Assembly (NCBI GenBank): GCA_034676125.1
Contig: JAUCCO010000033.1
Span: 1-27,816, forward strand
Length of the DNA: 27,816 nucleotides
Source of the DNA: UBA6183 sp034676125
Lineage (GTDB): Bacteria; Bacteroidota; Bacteroidia; UKL13-3
Direction of reading: 5' to 3'
Part shown: positions 8,990 through 16,951 of the stretch, one piece after another
Layout: the number at the start of each line of letters is the position of its first letter
Position numbering within the stretch: the first letter of the stretch is position 1
The notes under the pieces: generated by a model
Told to the model about the DNA's origin: nothing
The model's input: only the letters and a program-made list of their open reading frames with translations
The model's database searches: none
Made by a program: the position numbers and the translations under genes

Positions 8990-11508
8990 TGTTTAAAGTA
9001 TATACCATTACCCTAACTTTTTTTATGATACTATTTGCTGCCCACGCTCAGCAAACTGTAATTACGGGCAAAATAATTGAACGTAAAAACAATGAAGCCC
9101 TTCCCTTTGTAAGTGTTGCTTTTAAAGGTACCAACATTGGTGTTACCACCGATTTTGAAGGACGATTTACCCTAAAAACCACTAAACAAGTGGACACTTT
9201 AGTGGCTACCTTTTTGGGTTACAAGCCTGTATTTATAAAAATAAAACAAGGCCATCAACAAAAAATTACCATCCGTATGGAGGAGCAATCACACATGATG
9301 CAAGAAGCGGTAATTCGTGTAAAAACTAATCCGGCTTTACGTATTATAAACCAAGCGGTGGCCAATAGAAAAGTAAACGACTACAGTTTGCTTAATAGTT
9401 ACGAGTACGATTGTTACAACAAAACAGATGTTTCGATGAATAACATATCGGAAAAGATGAAAAACAATAAGCTACTAAAACCGCTTAAGGCTTTGTTTGA
9501 TACTGCCAACCAAATGAAAAATGAGGATGGCAAATACATTTTACCCATTTTTATAAGCGAAACAAACTCTAAATATTACTACAATGCAAACCCATCAAAC
9601 ACCAAAGAAATAATACAAGCCAATAAAATAATGGGCTTTGGTGTAGGCGAAGGAAGTTATGTGGTAGATTTACTTGGCACAAGCATGTTGCAGTTTAATT
9701 TTAACGAAAACTGGATGCGTTTTTTGGGTAAGGATTTTGTTTCTCCTATTTCATCAAGTGCACATAGTTATTATTATTTTACACTGCGCGATTCGGTTGA
9801 TATTGATGGTGTAAAGTGTTACGAAGTAAAGTTACAGTTAAAGCGTGAATCCGACTTGGGTTTTTATGGTACCATTTGGATAGCCGACTCAAGTTATGCT
9901 GTACGCAGAATTTCGGCAGAGATTTATCCAAGTGCCAACTTAAATTTTATTGAACGATTAAAAATTCAACAAGAACAATTGCCTACAGGTGCTGGCCCAT
10001 GGATACCAGTAAAAACTAGGGCCATTGTGGAGTTATCTAAACTTACCGAAAACTCCAGTGGTTTTATTGCAAAAATGTATAAAGCCAATACAAATATTGT
10101 GGTAAACAATCCCAAGCCAGATAACTTTTTTGATGTAACAATTGAAAGAGAGCCCGATATTTTTGATCACGATAGTGTGTATTGGCAAAGTAAACGAACC
10201 GAGGAGTTTTCTGACACCGAAAAGCAAATGCATGAAATGATTGACTCTGTAAAAAACTTACCCATTGTAAGAACCTATACAGATGTAATTAGGCTTATAA
10301 CCGAAGGATATTACCGCAGAAAAAAAATAGATTTTGGACCATATATATTTTTGGTAAACTATAATCAGGTAGAAGGTATTCGAACAAGAATAGGCTTTAG
10401 AACCAACCAAGAGTTTTCGCGCAATTGGTATTACCGTGGTTATTTGGCGTATGGTTTTAGAGACGAAAAATTTAAATATGGTTTAGGTGTAGAGCGTATT
10501 TTATCTCATAAAAAATGGTCGACAATTGGCTTACACTATAAAAACGATTACGATATTTTAGGAGTAACCGATCCATCATCGGCACCAATTGCAAATTTTG
10601 GTTCGGGCAATAGCTCCGTTTTTAGTGCTTTAAACATGGGCTCAAGGCACTCACGCATTAATCGTACTATTGATTATAGAATAGTTTATTTAAAAACATT
10701 AAGCAGAGATTTTACCACACGATTAAGTTTACAAAACACCTATTTTAAACCAATGGGCAGATTTGGTTTTGCTTATTTGCTTGATGAAAATTTACCACCA
10801 AGTCCAGATAATTTAAAAGAAGATTTTACTTACTCTGCCGCTACTATTGATGTGCGCTTTGCCTACAAAGAAGTGTTGATGAGCAAAGGCATAAATCGCT
10901 TGCGTATTAAGCTGGCAAAAGCCCCTGTTTTAACTTTATCATACACCAAAGGGTTTAAGGGCATAATTAACGGTAGGTTTAATTTTGATAAGGTACAATT
11001 AAATTTAAATCAGCACATTGCTACTGGCTTATTTGGCAATGCAGATTACAGCATTACTACGGGCAAAATATTTGGACAATTACCTTACCCCATGTTAGAA
11101 GTAATGCGAGGAAACCAAACCATACTTGGTGCCGACAACAATTTTAACTTAATGAATTTGTACGAATTTGTGGCCGATGAGTACGTTCATTTTTGGTATG
11201 TACAACATTTTGAAGGATTGTTTTTCAACCGTATTCCTATACTTAAAAAATGGAAGCTGCGTAATTATGCATTGGTAAAAGCGGCTTATGGAAACCTAAG
11301 TAAAACCAACCGCGATATTATGATGTACAACAAACCTTATTTGCCTGTTAACGGTTTTTCGCAAAACATACCTTATGTAGAGGCCGGTTATGGAGTAGAA
11401 AATATTTTTAGGTTTGTAACTTTAGGAATGGTACACAGGTTAACTTACTTAAATAAAAAGAATGTGCGCCAATGGGGTGTAAATGTAGGTTTGGTGTTTA
11501 AGTTTTAA
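8989..11508 (+). CDS. DUF5686 outer-membrane protein with carboxypeptidase-regulatory-like N-terminal domain
   Basis: The 839-residue protein starts with a signal peptide ending near AAHAQQ. A CarboxypepD_reg-like/CNA-B beta-sandwich (about residues 22-95) follows, with TGKIIERKNNEALPFVSV and TDFEGRFTL. The remainder matches the DUF5686 family: a periplasmic central region, then a long C-terminal stretch of alternating aromatic/polar strands ending in VNVGLVFKF, typical of an outer-membrane beta-barrel with terminal Phe. The start overlaps the cyclophilin stop by one base, so the two are probably translationally coupled. The function of DUF5686 proteins is not established; the architecture resembles TonB-dependent receptors without a plug domain. 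The stop interlocks with that of the converging SET gene. Confidence 0.9.
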   Translation: MFKVYTITLTFFMILFAAHAQQTVITGKIIERKNNEALPFVSVAFKGTNIGVTTDFEGRFTLKTTKQVDTLVATFLGYKPVFIKIKQGHQQKITIRMEEQSHMMQEAVIRVKTNPALRIINQAVANRKVNDYSLLNSYEYDCYNKTDVSMNNISEKMKNNKLLKPLKALFDTANQMKNEDGKYILPIFISETNSKYYYNANPSNTKEIIQANKIMGFGVGEGSYVVDLLGTSMLQFNFNENWMRFLGKDFVSPISSSAHSYYYFTLRDSVDIDGVKCYEVKLQLKRESDLGFYGTIWIADSSYAVRRISAEIYPSANLNFIERLKIQQEQLPTGAGPWIPVKTRAIVELSKLTENSSGFIAKMYKANTNIVVNNPKPDNFFDVTIEREPDIFDHDSVYWQSKRTEEFSDTEKQMHEMIDSVKNLPIVRTYTDVIRLITEGYYRRKKIDFGPYIFLVNYNQVEGIRTRIGFRTNQEFSRNWYYRGYLAYGFRDEKFKYGLGVERILSHKKWSTIGLHYKNDYDILGVTDPSSAPIANFGSGNSSVFSALNMGSRHSRINRTIDYRIVYLKTLSRDFTTRLSLQNTYFKPMGRFGFAYLLDENLPPSPDNLKEDFTYSAATIDVRFAYKEVLMSKGINRLRIKLAKAPVLTLSYTKGFKGIINGRFNFDKVQLNLNQHIATGLFGNADYSITTGKIFGQLPYPMLEVMRGNQTILGADNNFNLMNLYEFVADEYVHFWYVQHFEGLFFNRIPILKKWKLRNYALVKAAYGNLSKTNRDIMMYNKPYLPVNGFSQNIPYVEAGYGVENIFRFVTLGMVHRLTYLNKKNVRQWGVNVGLVFKF

Positions 11509-11909
11509 TCAACACTTTTCATGGCATCCCAATATGCTTTTCCGTAGGGCACAAAAACTTCGCTACCTGCTTTTATGTTACGAGATGCTACTATAAATAC
11601 ACGTCCTTTTTGTATAGAATAATGCGTGTTGTTTCTAAAACCTTTAACACGGCCCATGCCAGCAGCATCATTTGCATATCGGCCCAAAGCCCACAAACAA
11701 TACTCTGCATCAATACAGTTTTTGTCGTTTATATGAAAATAATACGCACCTTTTTCTTTACCTTTTTTCTTTTCATTTCGCTCTTGGCATTGTTTCCAGG
11801 TTAAGCGTTCACCTTCGTATTCGGTAATTACTTCGCCTTTTTTAATATCGCGTGCAACAAATAGTCCTTTACCAGCTGCGGGTATGGTTGATTCTTTTAC
11901 GTATAACAT
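11505..11909 (-). CDS. Small SET-domain protein (putative protein-lysine methyltransferase)
   Basis: The 134-residue protein is essentially a lone SET domain: an N-terminal VKESTIPAAGKGLFVARDIKKGEVI segment (split here as the IPAAGKGLFV and KKGEVITEYEGE parts), a central RYANDAA in the position of the NHS-type cofactor motif, and a C-terminal AGSEVFVPYGKAYW in place of the GEELTYDYG motif. SET proteins methylate lysines using S-adenosylmethionine; bacterial substrates are mostly unknown. I start it at ATG 11909. A TTG four codons upstream is possible, but it overlaps a TTCCTTTG promoter-like box, so the ATG is preferred. There is no signal peptide, so it should be cytosolic. Its stop codon interlocks with the stop of the converging DUF5686 gene. 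Confidence 0.83.
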   Translation of the reverse strand: MLYVKESTIPAAGKGLFVARDIKKGEVITEYEGERLTWKQCQERNEKKKGKEKGAYYFHINDKNCIDAEYCLWALGRYANDAAGMGRVKGFRNNTHYSIQKGRVFIVASRNIKAGSEVFVPYGKAYWDAMKSVD

Positions 11910-12161
11910 AAACGGCTGCAAAGGAATATTTTTTTCTTGAATGTTATAATAAAGATTTCATTTATTAATTGTTGGGGAGTTTGGGGTAGCGCTAAGGTTG
12001 AATAGGAAGCGTTTTGGGTGCAAAGGGAATAAAAGGTTTATCACTAACAATAATGTTTTCTATCTACTACTCACAATCAACCAATCGTCCAAAATCACCA
12101 CCTCAACTATACACACTTCTCAAATATTTATGTTAATTTGTGAAGAGTAAATTATACCAGA
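11910..12161. other. Intergenic region between divergent SET and xth genes
   Basis: This is the longest non-coding gap in the window (about 250 bases). I see no convincing ORF, tRNA or strong hairpin. It should hold two divergent promoters: a weak TTCCTTTG-like box for the SET gene at its left edge (minus strand, 11919-11926) and TTAATTTG (12133-12140, plus strand) before xth. Confidence 0.5.
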
Positions 12162-12923
12162 ATGGATATCGTATCGTACAATGTAAATGGAATTAGGGCA
12201 GCAATAAGTAAAGACCTGCTTGGTTGGATGGAAACACGTAATGCTGATGTATATTGTTTTCAGGAAACCAAAGCCGAAAAAAGTCAGGTTGATTTAACCG
12301 CTTTTGAGTTGTTAGGATACAACAGTTACTGGGTTAGCGCGCAAAAAAAAGGATATAGTGGTGTGGCCATTTTTACCAAACTAAAACCTAAAAATGTGGT
12401 GTATGGTTTTGGTAATGAAGCATACGATGCCGAAGGAAGAATTATACAGGTTGACATTGATGATGTGAGTGTAATTAGTGTTTATATTCCATCGGGTACA
12501 ACAGGTGATGTTAGGCAGGATTATAAAATGCAGTGGCTAGAAATGTTTCATCAACACATAAATAAAGTTGCTAAAACACAACCCAATTTAGTAGTATGTG
12601 GCGACTATAATATTTGTCATCAAGCAATAGATATTCACGACCCAGTAGGCAATAAAAAAAGCAGCGGCTTTTTACCCGAAGAGCGCGAATGGTTAACCCA
12701 ATTTATTGGCACAGGATTTACAGATAGCTTTAGGCATTTTAATAAATCACCACACCATTATAGTTGGTGGACTTACCGTGCAAATGCTAGGGCAAACAAC
12801 AAGGGTTGGCGCATTGATTATTGTATGACCAATGCCCCTTTAAATAACAGATTGGTTGATGCAGGAATACACCCAGATGTGGTACACAGTGACCATTGTC
12901 CAGTTTGGGTTAAGCTGAAATAA
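12162..12923 (+). CDS. xth: Exodeoxyribonuclease III (Xth family AP endonuclease)
   Basis: The 253-residue protein matches the ExoIII/AP-endonuclease family in length and motifs: IVSYNVNGIRAA (metal/active-site Asn), CFQETKAE (metal-binding Glu), SGVAIFTK, DAEGRIIQ, VYIPSG (family Tyr), VVCGDYNI (catalytic Asp-x-Asn), WRIDYCM, and the terminal HSDHCPVW with the catalytic Asp-His. It cleaves the backbone 5' to abasic sites in base-excision repair and degrades 3' ends of duplex DNA. The gene is monocistronic, facing the lipoprotein gene tail to tail with two bases between stop codons. Confidence 0.97.
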   Translation: MDIVSYNVNGIRAAISKDLLGWMETRNADVYCFQETKAEKSQVDLTAFELLGYNSYWVSAQKKGYSGVAIFTKLKPKNVVYGFGNEAYDAEGRIIQVDIDDVSVISVYIPSGTTGDVRQDYKMQWLEMFHQHINKVAKTQPNLVVCGDYNICHQAIDIHDPVGNKKSSGFLPEEREWLTQFIGTGFTDSFRHFNKSPHHYSWWTYRANARANNKGWRIDYCMTNAPLNNRLVDAGIHPDVVHSDHCPVWVKLK

Positions 12924-12925
12924 TG

Positions 12926-13384
12926 TTATTGAATATTGGTAACAATTAATATGTTACCGTCTTGTTTTACAATGTACTGTTTTAATGGTCGTTTGGCTGC
13001 TCCTTCTATTGGAGTTCCTGTTGGTGGGTCAAACTTACTGTTGCAGCAAGGTTTCCAGTTTGGCGCATATTGTCCGCATCTAAAAAAAGCACTCGAACTG
13101 TCCATGCTTATGTAGCTGCATGCATCACTTGGATTGTTGGGGCAGGTTCTATCAAATGCCACATATTCGTTATAAATATTGTGGTAAATTATTATTCCCT
13201 TGTTACCCCCCGCTTCGTAAATAAATCCTTGCGGAATTAGAAGTGGTGAGTATAGAGGCAAGTCCATGTTTATATTTAAATATACCTGAACAGGCGTAAA
13301 AAAATCTTGGTTGGTTATTGTGTTGTCTTTGCAATTGCTTAAAGTAAAACTCAACAATATTACTAATGCTATAAGCTTATTCAT
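12926..13384 (-). CDS. Rieske-like lipoprotein with degenerate cluster motifs
   Basis: The ATG at 13384 opens into a lipoprotein-like signal (MNKLIALVILLSFTLSNC, C18); an upstream extension in this frame would run deep inside the preceding gene. The 152-residue protein resembles the small Rieske-fold lipoproteins of Bacteroidota: a DLPLYSPLLIP segment, then GIIIYHN and EYVAFDRTCPN. The C-terminal part KPCCNSKFDPPTG aligns with the Rieske signature CPCHGSxFDxxTG. Most 2Fe-2S ligands are missing: CxH reads C81-P-N and the second site reads K-P-C-C. Cys at 81, 89, 103, 113 and 114 could instead form disulfides (inference). The gene overlaps the end of the dehydrogenase gene by eight bases and follows it on the same strand. 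Confidence 0.75.
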   Translation of the reverse strand: MNKLIALVILLSFTLSNCKDNTITNQDFFTPVQVYLNINMDLPLYSPLLIPQGFIYEAGGNKGIIIYHNIYNEYVAFDRTCPNNPSDACSYISMDSSSAFFRCGQYAPNWKPCCNSKFDPPTGTPIEGAAKRPLKQYIVKQDGNILIVTNIQ

Positions 13385-14225
13385 AACTATAAAATCCTTT
13401 CCCTGTTTTGCGCCCGTGGTGGCCCGCATCAACCTTTTGTTGTTGTATGCGGCTTGGCCTAAATTTACCATCTTGATGAAATAAATTATACACCGAATTT
13501 GTTACCGAAAAATTGGTATCAACCCCAATTAAATCCATTAACTTAAATGGTCCCATTTTAAAACCACAACTTTCCATTAAGGCATCAATCGTTTCAAAAT
13601 CGGCTACACGTTCTTCGGCAACTTTTAGGCCTTCAACATAATAATGCCTAGCCACTCTGTTTACAATAAAACCAGGTGCATCGGCAGCCATTACGCATGT
13701 TTTTGCCATGCCTTCAATTAATTGTTTGCACTGGTTTGCAATTGCCATGTCTGTTTCAACACCGCTAATAATTTCAACCAACTTCATTATAGGAGCAGGA
13801 TTAAAAAAATGTATGCCTAAAAAACGTTTTGGGTTGGGAACCTTTGCTGCAATTTGTGTAACGGGTATACTTGATGTGTTTGTGGCCAAAATGGTTTCGG
13901 CACTGTTAACCGCAGCCACATCATTAAAAAACTGTTGTTTAATATCTAATCGTTCTATAATGGCCTCAATAACTAAATCAGCAATAAGCGCTTTTACATT
14001 GTTTATGTAGGTAATACGGCCTAAAATTTCAACCTTATTTTGAGCAGTAATTTTTTGTTTTTCTACTAAGTAAGTTAAGCTTTTTTCTATGCCTTGTTTT
14101 GCCTTGGTAAGCATGTTTTCGTTTACATCAAACAAAATGGTTTTATAGCCAAAAGTAGCTGTTACTTGCGCAATTCCGGCTCCCATAGTTCCGGCTCCTG
14201 CAATCCCAATGGTTTTAATTTCCAT
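13377..14225 (-). CDS. 3-hydroxyacyl-CoA dehydrogenase (3-hydroxybutyryl-CoA dehydrogenase type)
   Basis: The 282-residue protein has an N-terminal Rossmann NAD-binding domain (GIAGAGTMGAGIAQ, residues 8-21, then an acidic FDVNE end), the ATNTSSIPVTQIA block, the catalytic-His segment GIHFFNPAPIMKLVEI, DAPGFIVNR, and the C-terminal helical domain with GFKMGPFKLMDLIG and GHHGRKTGKGFYSY. This matches single-domain Hbd/PaaH enzymes that oxidise 3-hydroxyacyl-CoA to 3-ketoacyl-CoA with NAD in beta-oxidation or butanoate metabolism. Chain-length preference cannot be read from the sequence. A perfect TAnnTTTG box sits five bases before the ATG, so the transcript is probably leaderless. Confidence 0.95.
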   Translation of the reverse strand: MEIKTIGIAGAGTMGAGIAQVTATFGYKTILFDVNENMLTKAKQGIEKSLTYLVEKQKITAQNKVEILGRITYINNVKALIADLVIEAIIERLDIKQQFFNDVAAVNSAETILATNTSSIPVTQIAAKVPNPKRFLGIHFFNPAPIMKLVEIISGVETDMAIANQCKQLIEGMAKTCVMAADAPGFIVNRVARHYYVEGLKVAEERVADFETIDALMESCGFKMGPFKLMDLIGVDTNFSVTNSVYNLFHQDGKFRPSRIQQQKVDAGHHGRKTGKGFYSYE

Positions 14226-14229
14226 GCAT

Positions 14230-14237
14230 CAAATATA
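14230..14237 (-). promoter_or_regulatory. -7 promoter box (TATATTTG) of the hydroxyacyl-CoA dehydrogenase gene
   Basis: On the minus strand TATATTTG fully matches the Bacteroidota -7 consensus TAnnTTTG. Its last base is five bases before the ATG at 14225, which places the predicted transcript start at or next to the start codon. The -33 TTG-type element upstream is weak. Confidence 0.6.
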
Positions 14238-14289
14238 GCTTTTAAAAAATTAACTTTAAATTTTAGGTTTTGATAATTAAATTGGCCCA

Positions 14290-14598
14290 ATGATAATTTA
14301 TAACGTAACCATAAATATTGAAAATGATGTGTGTGAAAAATGGCTTAGTTGGATGCAACAAACCCACATACCAGAAGTAATGAAAACAGGGTATTTTACC
14401 CATTTTAGTTTTAATAAATTATTGAGCAGGCAAGATGACGAAACAGGGGAAACCTATGTGGTGCAATATACCGCACCTAGCATGTTGCATTACGAGCAAT
14501 ACCAAGCCTTTTGTGCACCTGCATTACAAGCGGAAACCAAGCGTTTGTTTGAAGGAAAATTTGTTGCTTTTAGAACTTTAATGGAAACCGTGCAATGA
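14290..14598 (+). CDS. DUF4286 family protein
   Basis: The 102-residue protein has the DUF4286 pattern: MIIYNVTINIENDVCEKWLSW, HIPEVMKTGYFTHFSF, GETYVVQYTAPSM, and a final FVAFRTLM. The alternating beta-alpha-beta layout suggests a ferredoxin-like dimeric alpha-beta barrel fold, as in antibiotic-biosynthesis-monooxygenase relatives (inference). There is no signal peptide. The molecular function is unknown. The last four bases overlap the start of the next gene (ATGA), so the two are translationally coupled. The gene is divergent from the dehydrogenase gene and shares a 64-base promoter region with it. Confidence 0.88.
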   Translation: MIIYNVTINIENDVCEKWLSWMQQTHIPEVMKTGYFTHFSFNKLLSRQDDETGETYVVQYTAPSMLHYEQYQAFCAPALQAETKRLFEGKFVAFRTLMETVQ

Positions 14599-15401
14599 AA
14601 AAAGTTTACCTAGCCTGTTTAATACTTTTTAGTTTTTTTTATGCAAAGGCACAAGTAGATACTACTTTTTTATATATTAATAGTTTTGGAAATGAAACGA
14701 GTAAAAGCGCTCCCGATACCAAATATTTTAGAAAGATTTATTGGCAGGATAAATGGATTGTAAATGATTATTACTTGGATGGTGTTTTACAAATGAAAGG
14801 CCAGTACAGTGATAAAAACCTACAAATAAGCATTGATACCTTTTATTATTACCACCCAAATGGACAACCCATGGTAAAAGGAGCGTTTGCAAACGGAATA
14901 AAAGTGAGTGTTTGGTATATTTGGTATGACGATGGAAGACTGAATTATAAATGTACCTATAAGGAGGATAATATTAAAAAGCTTGCCTTCTTTCATAAAA
15001 ATGGCGAGATAAGTGCCTTGGTAGAATACCAACATGATACCGTGTTAATAAATGCTAGAATGTGGGATTCTACCGGAGTGCAATCACAAAACAAATACTT
15101 AGAAGTAAATCCAACTATTGATGGAGAAGAAAATGGTTGGGACTTGTATTTTAGTAAACACATGTATTACCCAGTTGATGAAGAAGGAATACCGATTATT
15201 GGAAAAGTTACCTTTTGGATATTAATAGATAAGTTTGGAAAGGCACATTGGGGCGATGTGATAGGTTTTGCGCATCCTAATGTGGCATTATCGCTTGAGC
15301 GTGTTGTTAAAAAAATGCCATTGTGCACACCTGCTCTTCACTATAACCGACCAATAGATTATGAACTTACAATCAACTATAATTTTAGGGGAGACGATTA
15401 A
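14595..15401 (+). CDS. Secreted MORN-like repeat protein with TonB-C-like domain
   Basis: The 268-residue protein has an N-terminal signal peptide (KKVYLACLILFSFFYAKAQ). Its first half carries repeats of the toxin-antitoxin/MORN type (YYHPNGQPMVKGAF, WYDDGRLNYKCTY, FFHKNGEISALVEY), each about 20-25 residues. The C-terminal 80 residues (ITGKVTF-like start at IIGKVTFWILIDKFGKAHWG, then ALSLERVVKKMPLCTPA and ELTINYNF) resemble the TonB C-terminal domain found in many secreted Bacteroidota proteins that lack a TonB membrane anchor. It is likely periplasmic or surface exposed; its role is unknown. It is coupled to DUF4286 upstream, and its stop interlocks with the stop of rbfA. Confidence 0.85.
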   Translation: MKKVYLACLILFSFFYAKAQVDTTFLYINSFGNETSKSAPDTKYFRKIYWQDKWIVNDYYLDGVLQMKGQYSDKNLQISIDTFYYYHPNGQPMVKGAFANGIKVSVWYIWYDDGRLNYKCTYKEDNIKKLAFFHKNGEISALVEYQHDTVLINARMWDSTGVQSQNKYLEVNPTIDGEENGWDLYFSKHMYYPVDEEGIPIIGKVTFWILIDKFGKAHWGDVIGFAHPNVALSLERVVKKMPLCTPALHYNRPIDYELTINYNFRGDD

Positions 15402-15757
15402 GCGTCTTCGTCTTTTTTCTTAATATCGTTAAACAACTGCTCCATCTTAAACACATAGTCTAAGCTATCATCAATCAAAAATTGAATCTCGGGTATAACA
15501 CGCACTTGCTTGCGTATACGTGCAGCTAACTCGCGCCTAATGGGCACTTTTTGTAAGTCTACCGCACGCAATAACTCCTCTTTATTTATTGCATTAAAAA
15601 AGCTCAAGTAAACTTTGGCAAAGCTTAAATCGGGCGAAACGGTAACGCTGCTAATGGTAATAAAAGCATTGTTAAACATCTCCGAACGGTTTTGTGTAAA
15701 CACCTCTGCCAATTCTTTTTGAATTAGTCGACCAAACTTTTCTTGTCTAATACTCAT
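15398..15757 (-). CDS. rbfA: Ribosome-binding factor A
   Basis: The 119-residue protein has the usual RbfA length and features: RQEKFGRLIQKELAEVF at the N-terminus, ITISSVTVSPDLSFAKVYLSFF (KH-like core, split across the ITISSVTVSPDL and FAKVYLSFF parts), IRRELAARIRKQVRVIPEIQF, and the acidic tail DDSLDYVFKMEQLFNDIKKK. RbfA binds the 30S subunit during late 16S rRNA maturation and cold adaptation. Here it stands away from nusA-infB. A CATATTTG box ends five bases before the ATG, giving its own, probably leaderless, transcript. Confidence 0.95.
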   Translation of the reverse strand: MSIRQEKFGRLIQKELAEVFTQNRSEMFNNAFITISSVTVSPDLSFAKVYLSFFNAINKEELLRAVDLQKVPIRRELAARIRKQVRVIPEIQFLIDDSLDYVFKMEQLFNDIKKKDEDA

Positions 15758-15761
15758 GGTG

Positions 15762-15769
15762 CAAATATG
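15762..15769 (-). promoter_or_regulatory. -7 promoter box (CATATTTG) of rbfA
   Basis: It matches TAnnTTTG at seven of eight positions, counting the free ones, and ends five bases before the rbfA ATG, the same geometry as at the dehydrogenase and asparaginase genes. A TTTTCG stretch 18 bases upstream could serve as the -33 element. Confidence 0.5.
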
Positions 15770-15810
15770 CAGTTTGATTTGCTAACACGAAAATTTAGTT
15801 TGCCCAATCG

Positions 15811-16950
15811 CTATTTACGGGTAAAAGTGTGTTTTAAATTGTAGGTTAAATAAAGCGAATAACTGTAATCTGTTTGTTTGTTTTTAAGGTCGAAAATTGG
15901 CTCCACACGTGCACCTAAAAACAAGTCATCGACCAATTTATGGTTGTACATTAACCTTAAAATTAAAAGCTTTCTGGCTTTTTCGGTAAAGCCTCCGTAT
16001 TGCGCCACCGATTGGTAAATAGAGCTTCCAACAGGTGCAATAAACTTATTTGCTTGCCAGTAATTTACCATCACATCAAGCCATTTGGTGCTAACAAATA
16101 TTGTGGGGTAAACACCCATTCCGTTTTTATAAGGCAAGTAACCGGAGTTGCTATTTTCGCGATAAAATGTACCATACACACTTGCACTTATTTGTTTTAC
16201 AAATGTATTTTGCCACGATTTTTTTAGGGTAAGTCCAAGTGCGCCATTAAAAACCATCACTATGTTTGATGAGTCCGTATCTATTTGTCCGCCCCGGTGA
16301 AATGCAGTAGCTTGTAAGGTTGGCAATATTTCAAACCCCGATTTTGTGTTTAATAAAGTAGGTGTAAAATTAAATCCTGTAGTAAATTGTTCTTTGTATG
16401 GCGAACCTTGCGAAATAAATTTTTGCCAATTAATCCAGCTATCAAAAAACACTTTGTTGTTGTTTATTTTAAACTGTGCACCGTTTTCAATCCTATATAA
16501 TATGGCTGAGTTTATATCAAATAAAGGTTCAATTAATTGATGAGCCAACGCGCCCTCTAAAGTGCCAAAAATAAAATGTCGGGTTTGTTTTTGGTTTGAT
16601 ATTTTAACCGAAAACGTAGGTAATATTTGGTTGATGGAAGGAGTAGCACCAAAATCACTTCTTAAAAAAACACCTGCGTTAATTTTAATATTTGCGGTGG
16701 GTTGGTATCCAATTGTAGGATGAAGCTGTATGCCAAACAAGGTTCTACCCAATTCTATTTTATTAAAATACTCTGTATTGCGTAGGTAGTTAAAATTATT
16801 TACCGCAATAGAAAACTTGCCGCTATCACTTGGGTTAACAGTAATATTATCGAACAATTGGCTGTTGTTTAATTGGGCAAATGCATGATGTTGCAAAAGC
16901 AAAAAACACACACCAACAACTAGTTTTGTGTACTTAATAACCGATGTCAT
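15811..16950 (-). CDS. Predicted outer-membrane beta-barrel protein, unknown function
   Basis: I place the start at ATG 16950, one base after the stop of the preceding gene. It opens directly into a signal peptide (IKYTKLVVGVCFLLLQHHAFAQ), whereas the upstream ATG at 16974 would overlap the Fe-S gene. The 379-residue product contains many alternating amphipathic beta-strands (for example KIELGRTLFGIQLHP, QFKINNNKVFFDSW, GFEILPTLQATAFH) and no long hydrophobic helix, as expected for a periplasmic or outer-membrane barrel. The C-terminal strand SYSLYLTYNLKHTF is also barrel-like. I do not recognise a named family. It is in an operon-like arrangement behind the CCG-domain gene, but no functional link is apparent. 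Confidence 0.75.
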   Translation of the reverse strand: MTSVIKYTKLVVGVCFLLLQHHAFAQLNNSQLFDNITVNPSDSGKFSIAVNNFNYLRNTEYFNKIELGRTLFGIQLHPTIGYQPTANIKINAGVFLRSDFGATPSINQILPTFSVKISNQKQTRHFIFGTLEGALAHQLIEPLFDINSAILYRIENGAQFKINNNKVFFDSWINWQKFISQGSPYKEQFTTGFNFTPTLLNTKSGFEILPTLQATAFHRGGQIDTDSSNIVMVFNGALGLTLKKSWQNTFVKQISASVYGTFYRENSNSGYLPYKNGMGVYPTIFVSTKWLDVMVNYWQANKFIAPVGSSIYQSVAQYGGFTEKARKLLILRLMYNHKLVDDLFLGARVEPIFDLKNKQTDYSYSLYLTYNLKHTFTRK

Positions 16951-16951
16951 T

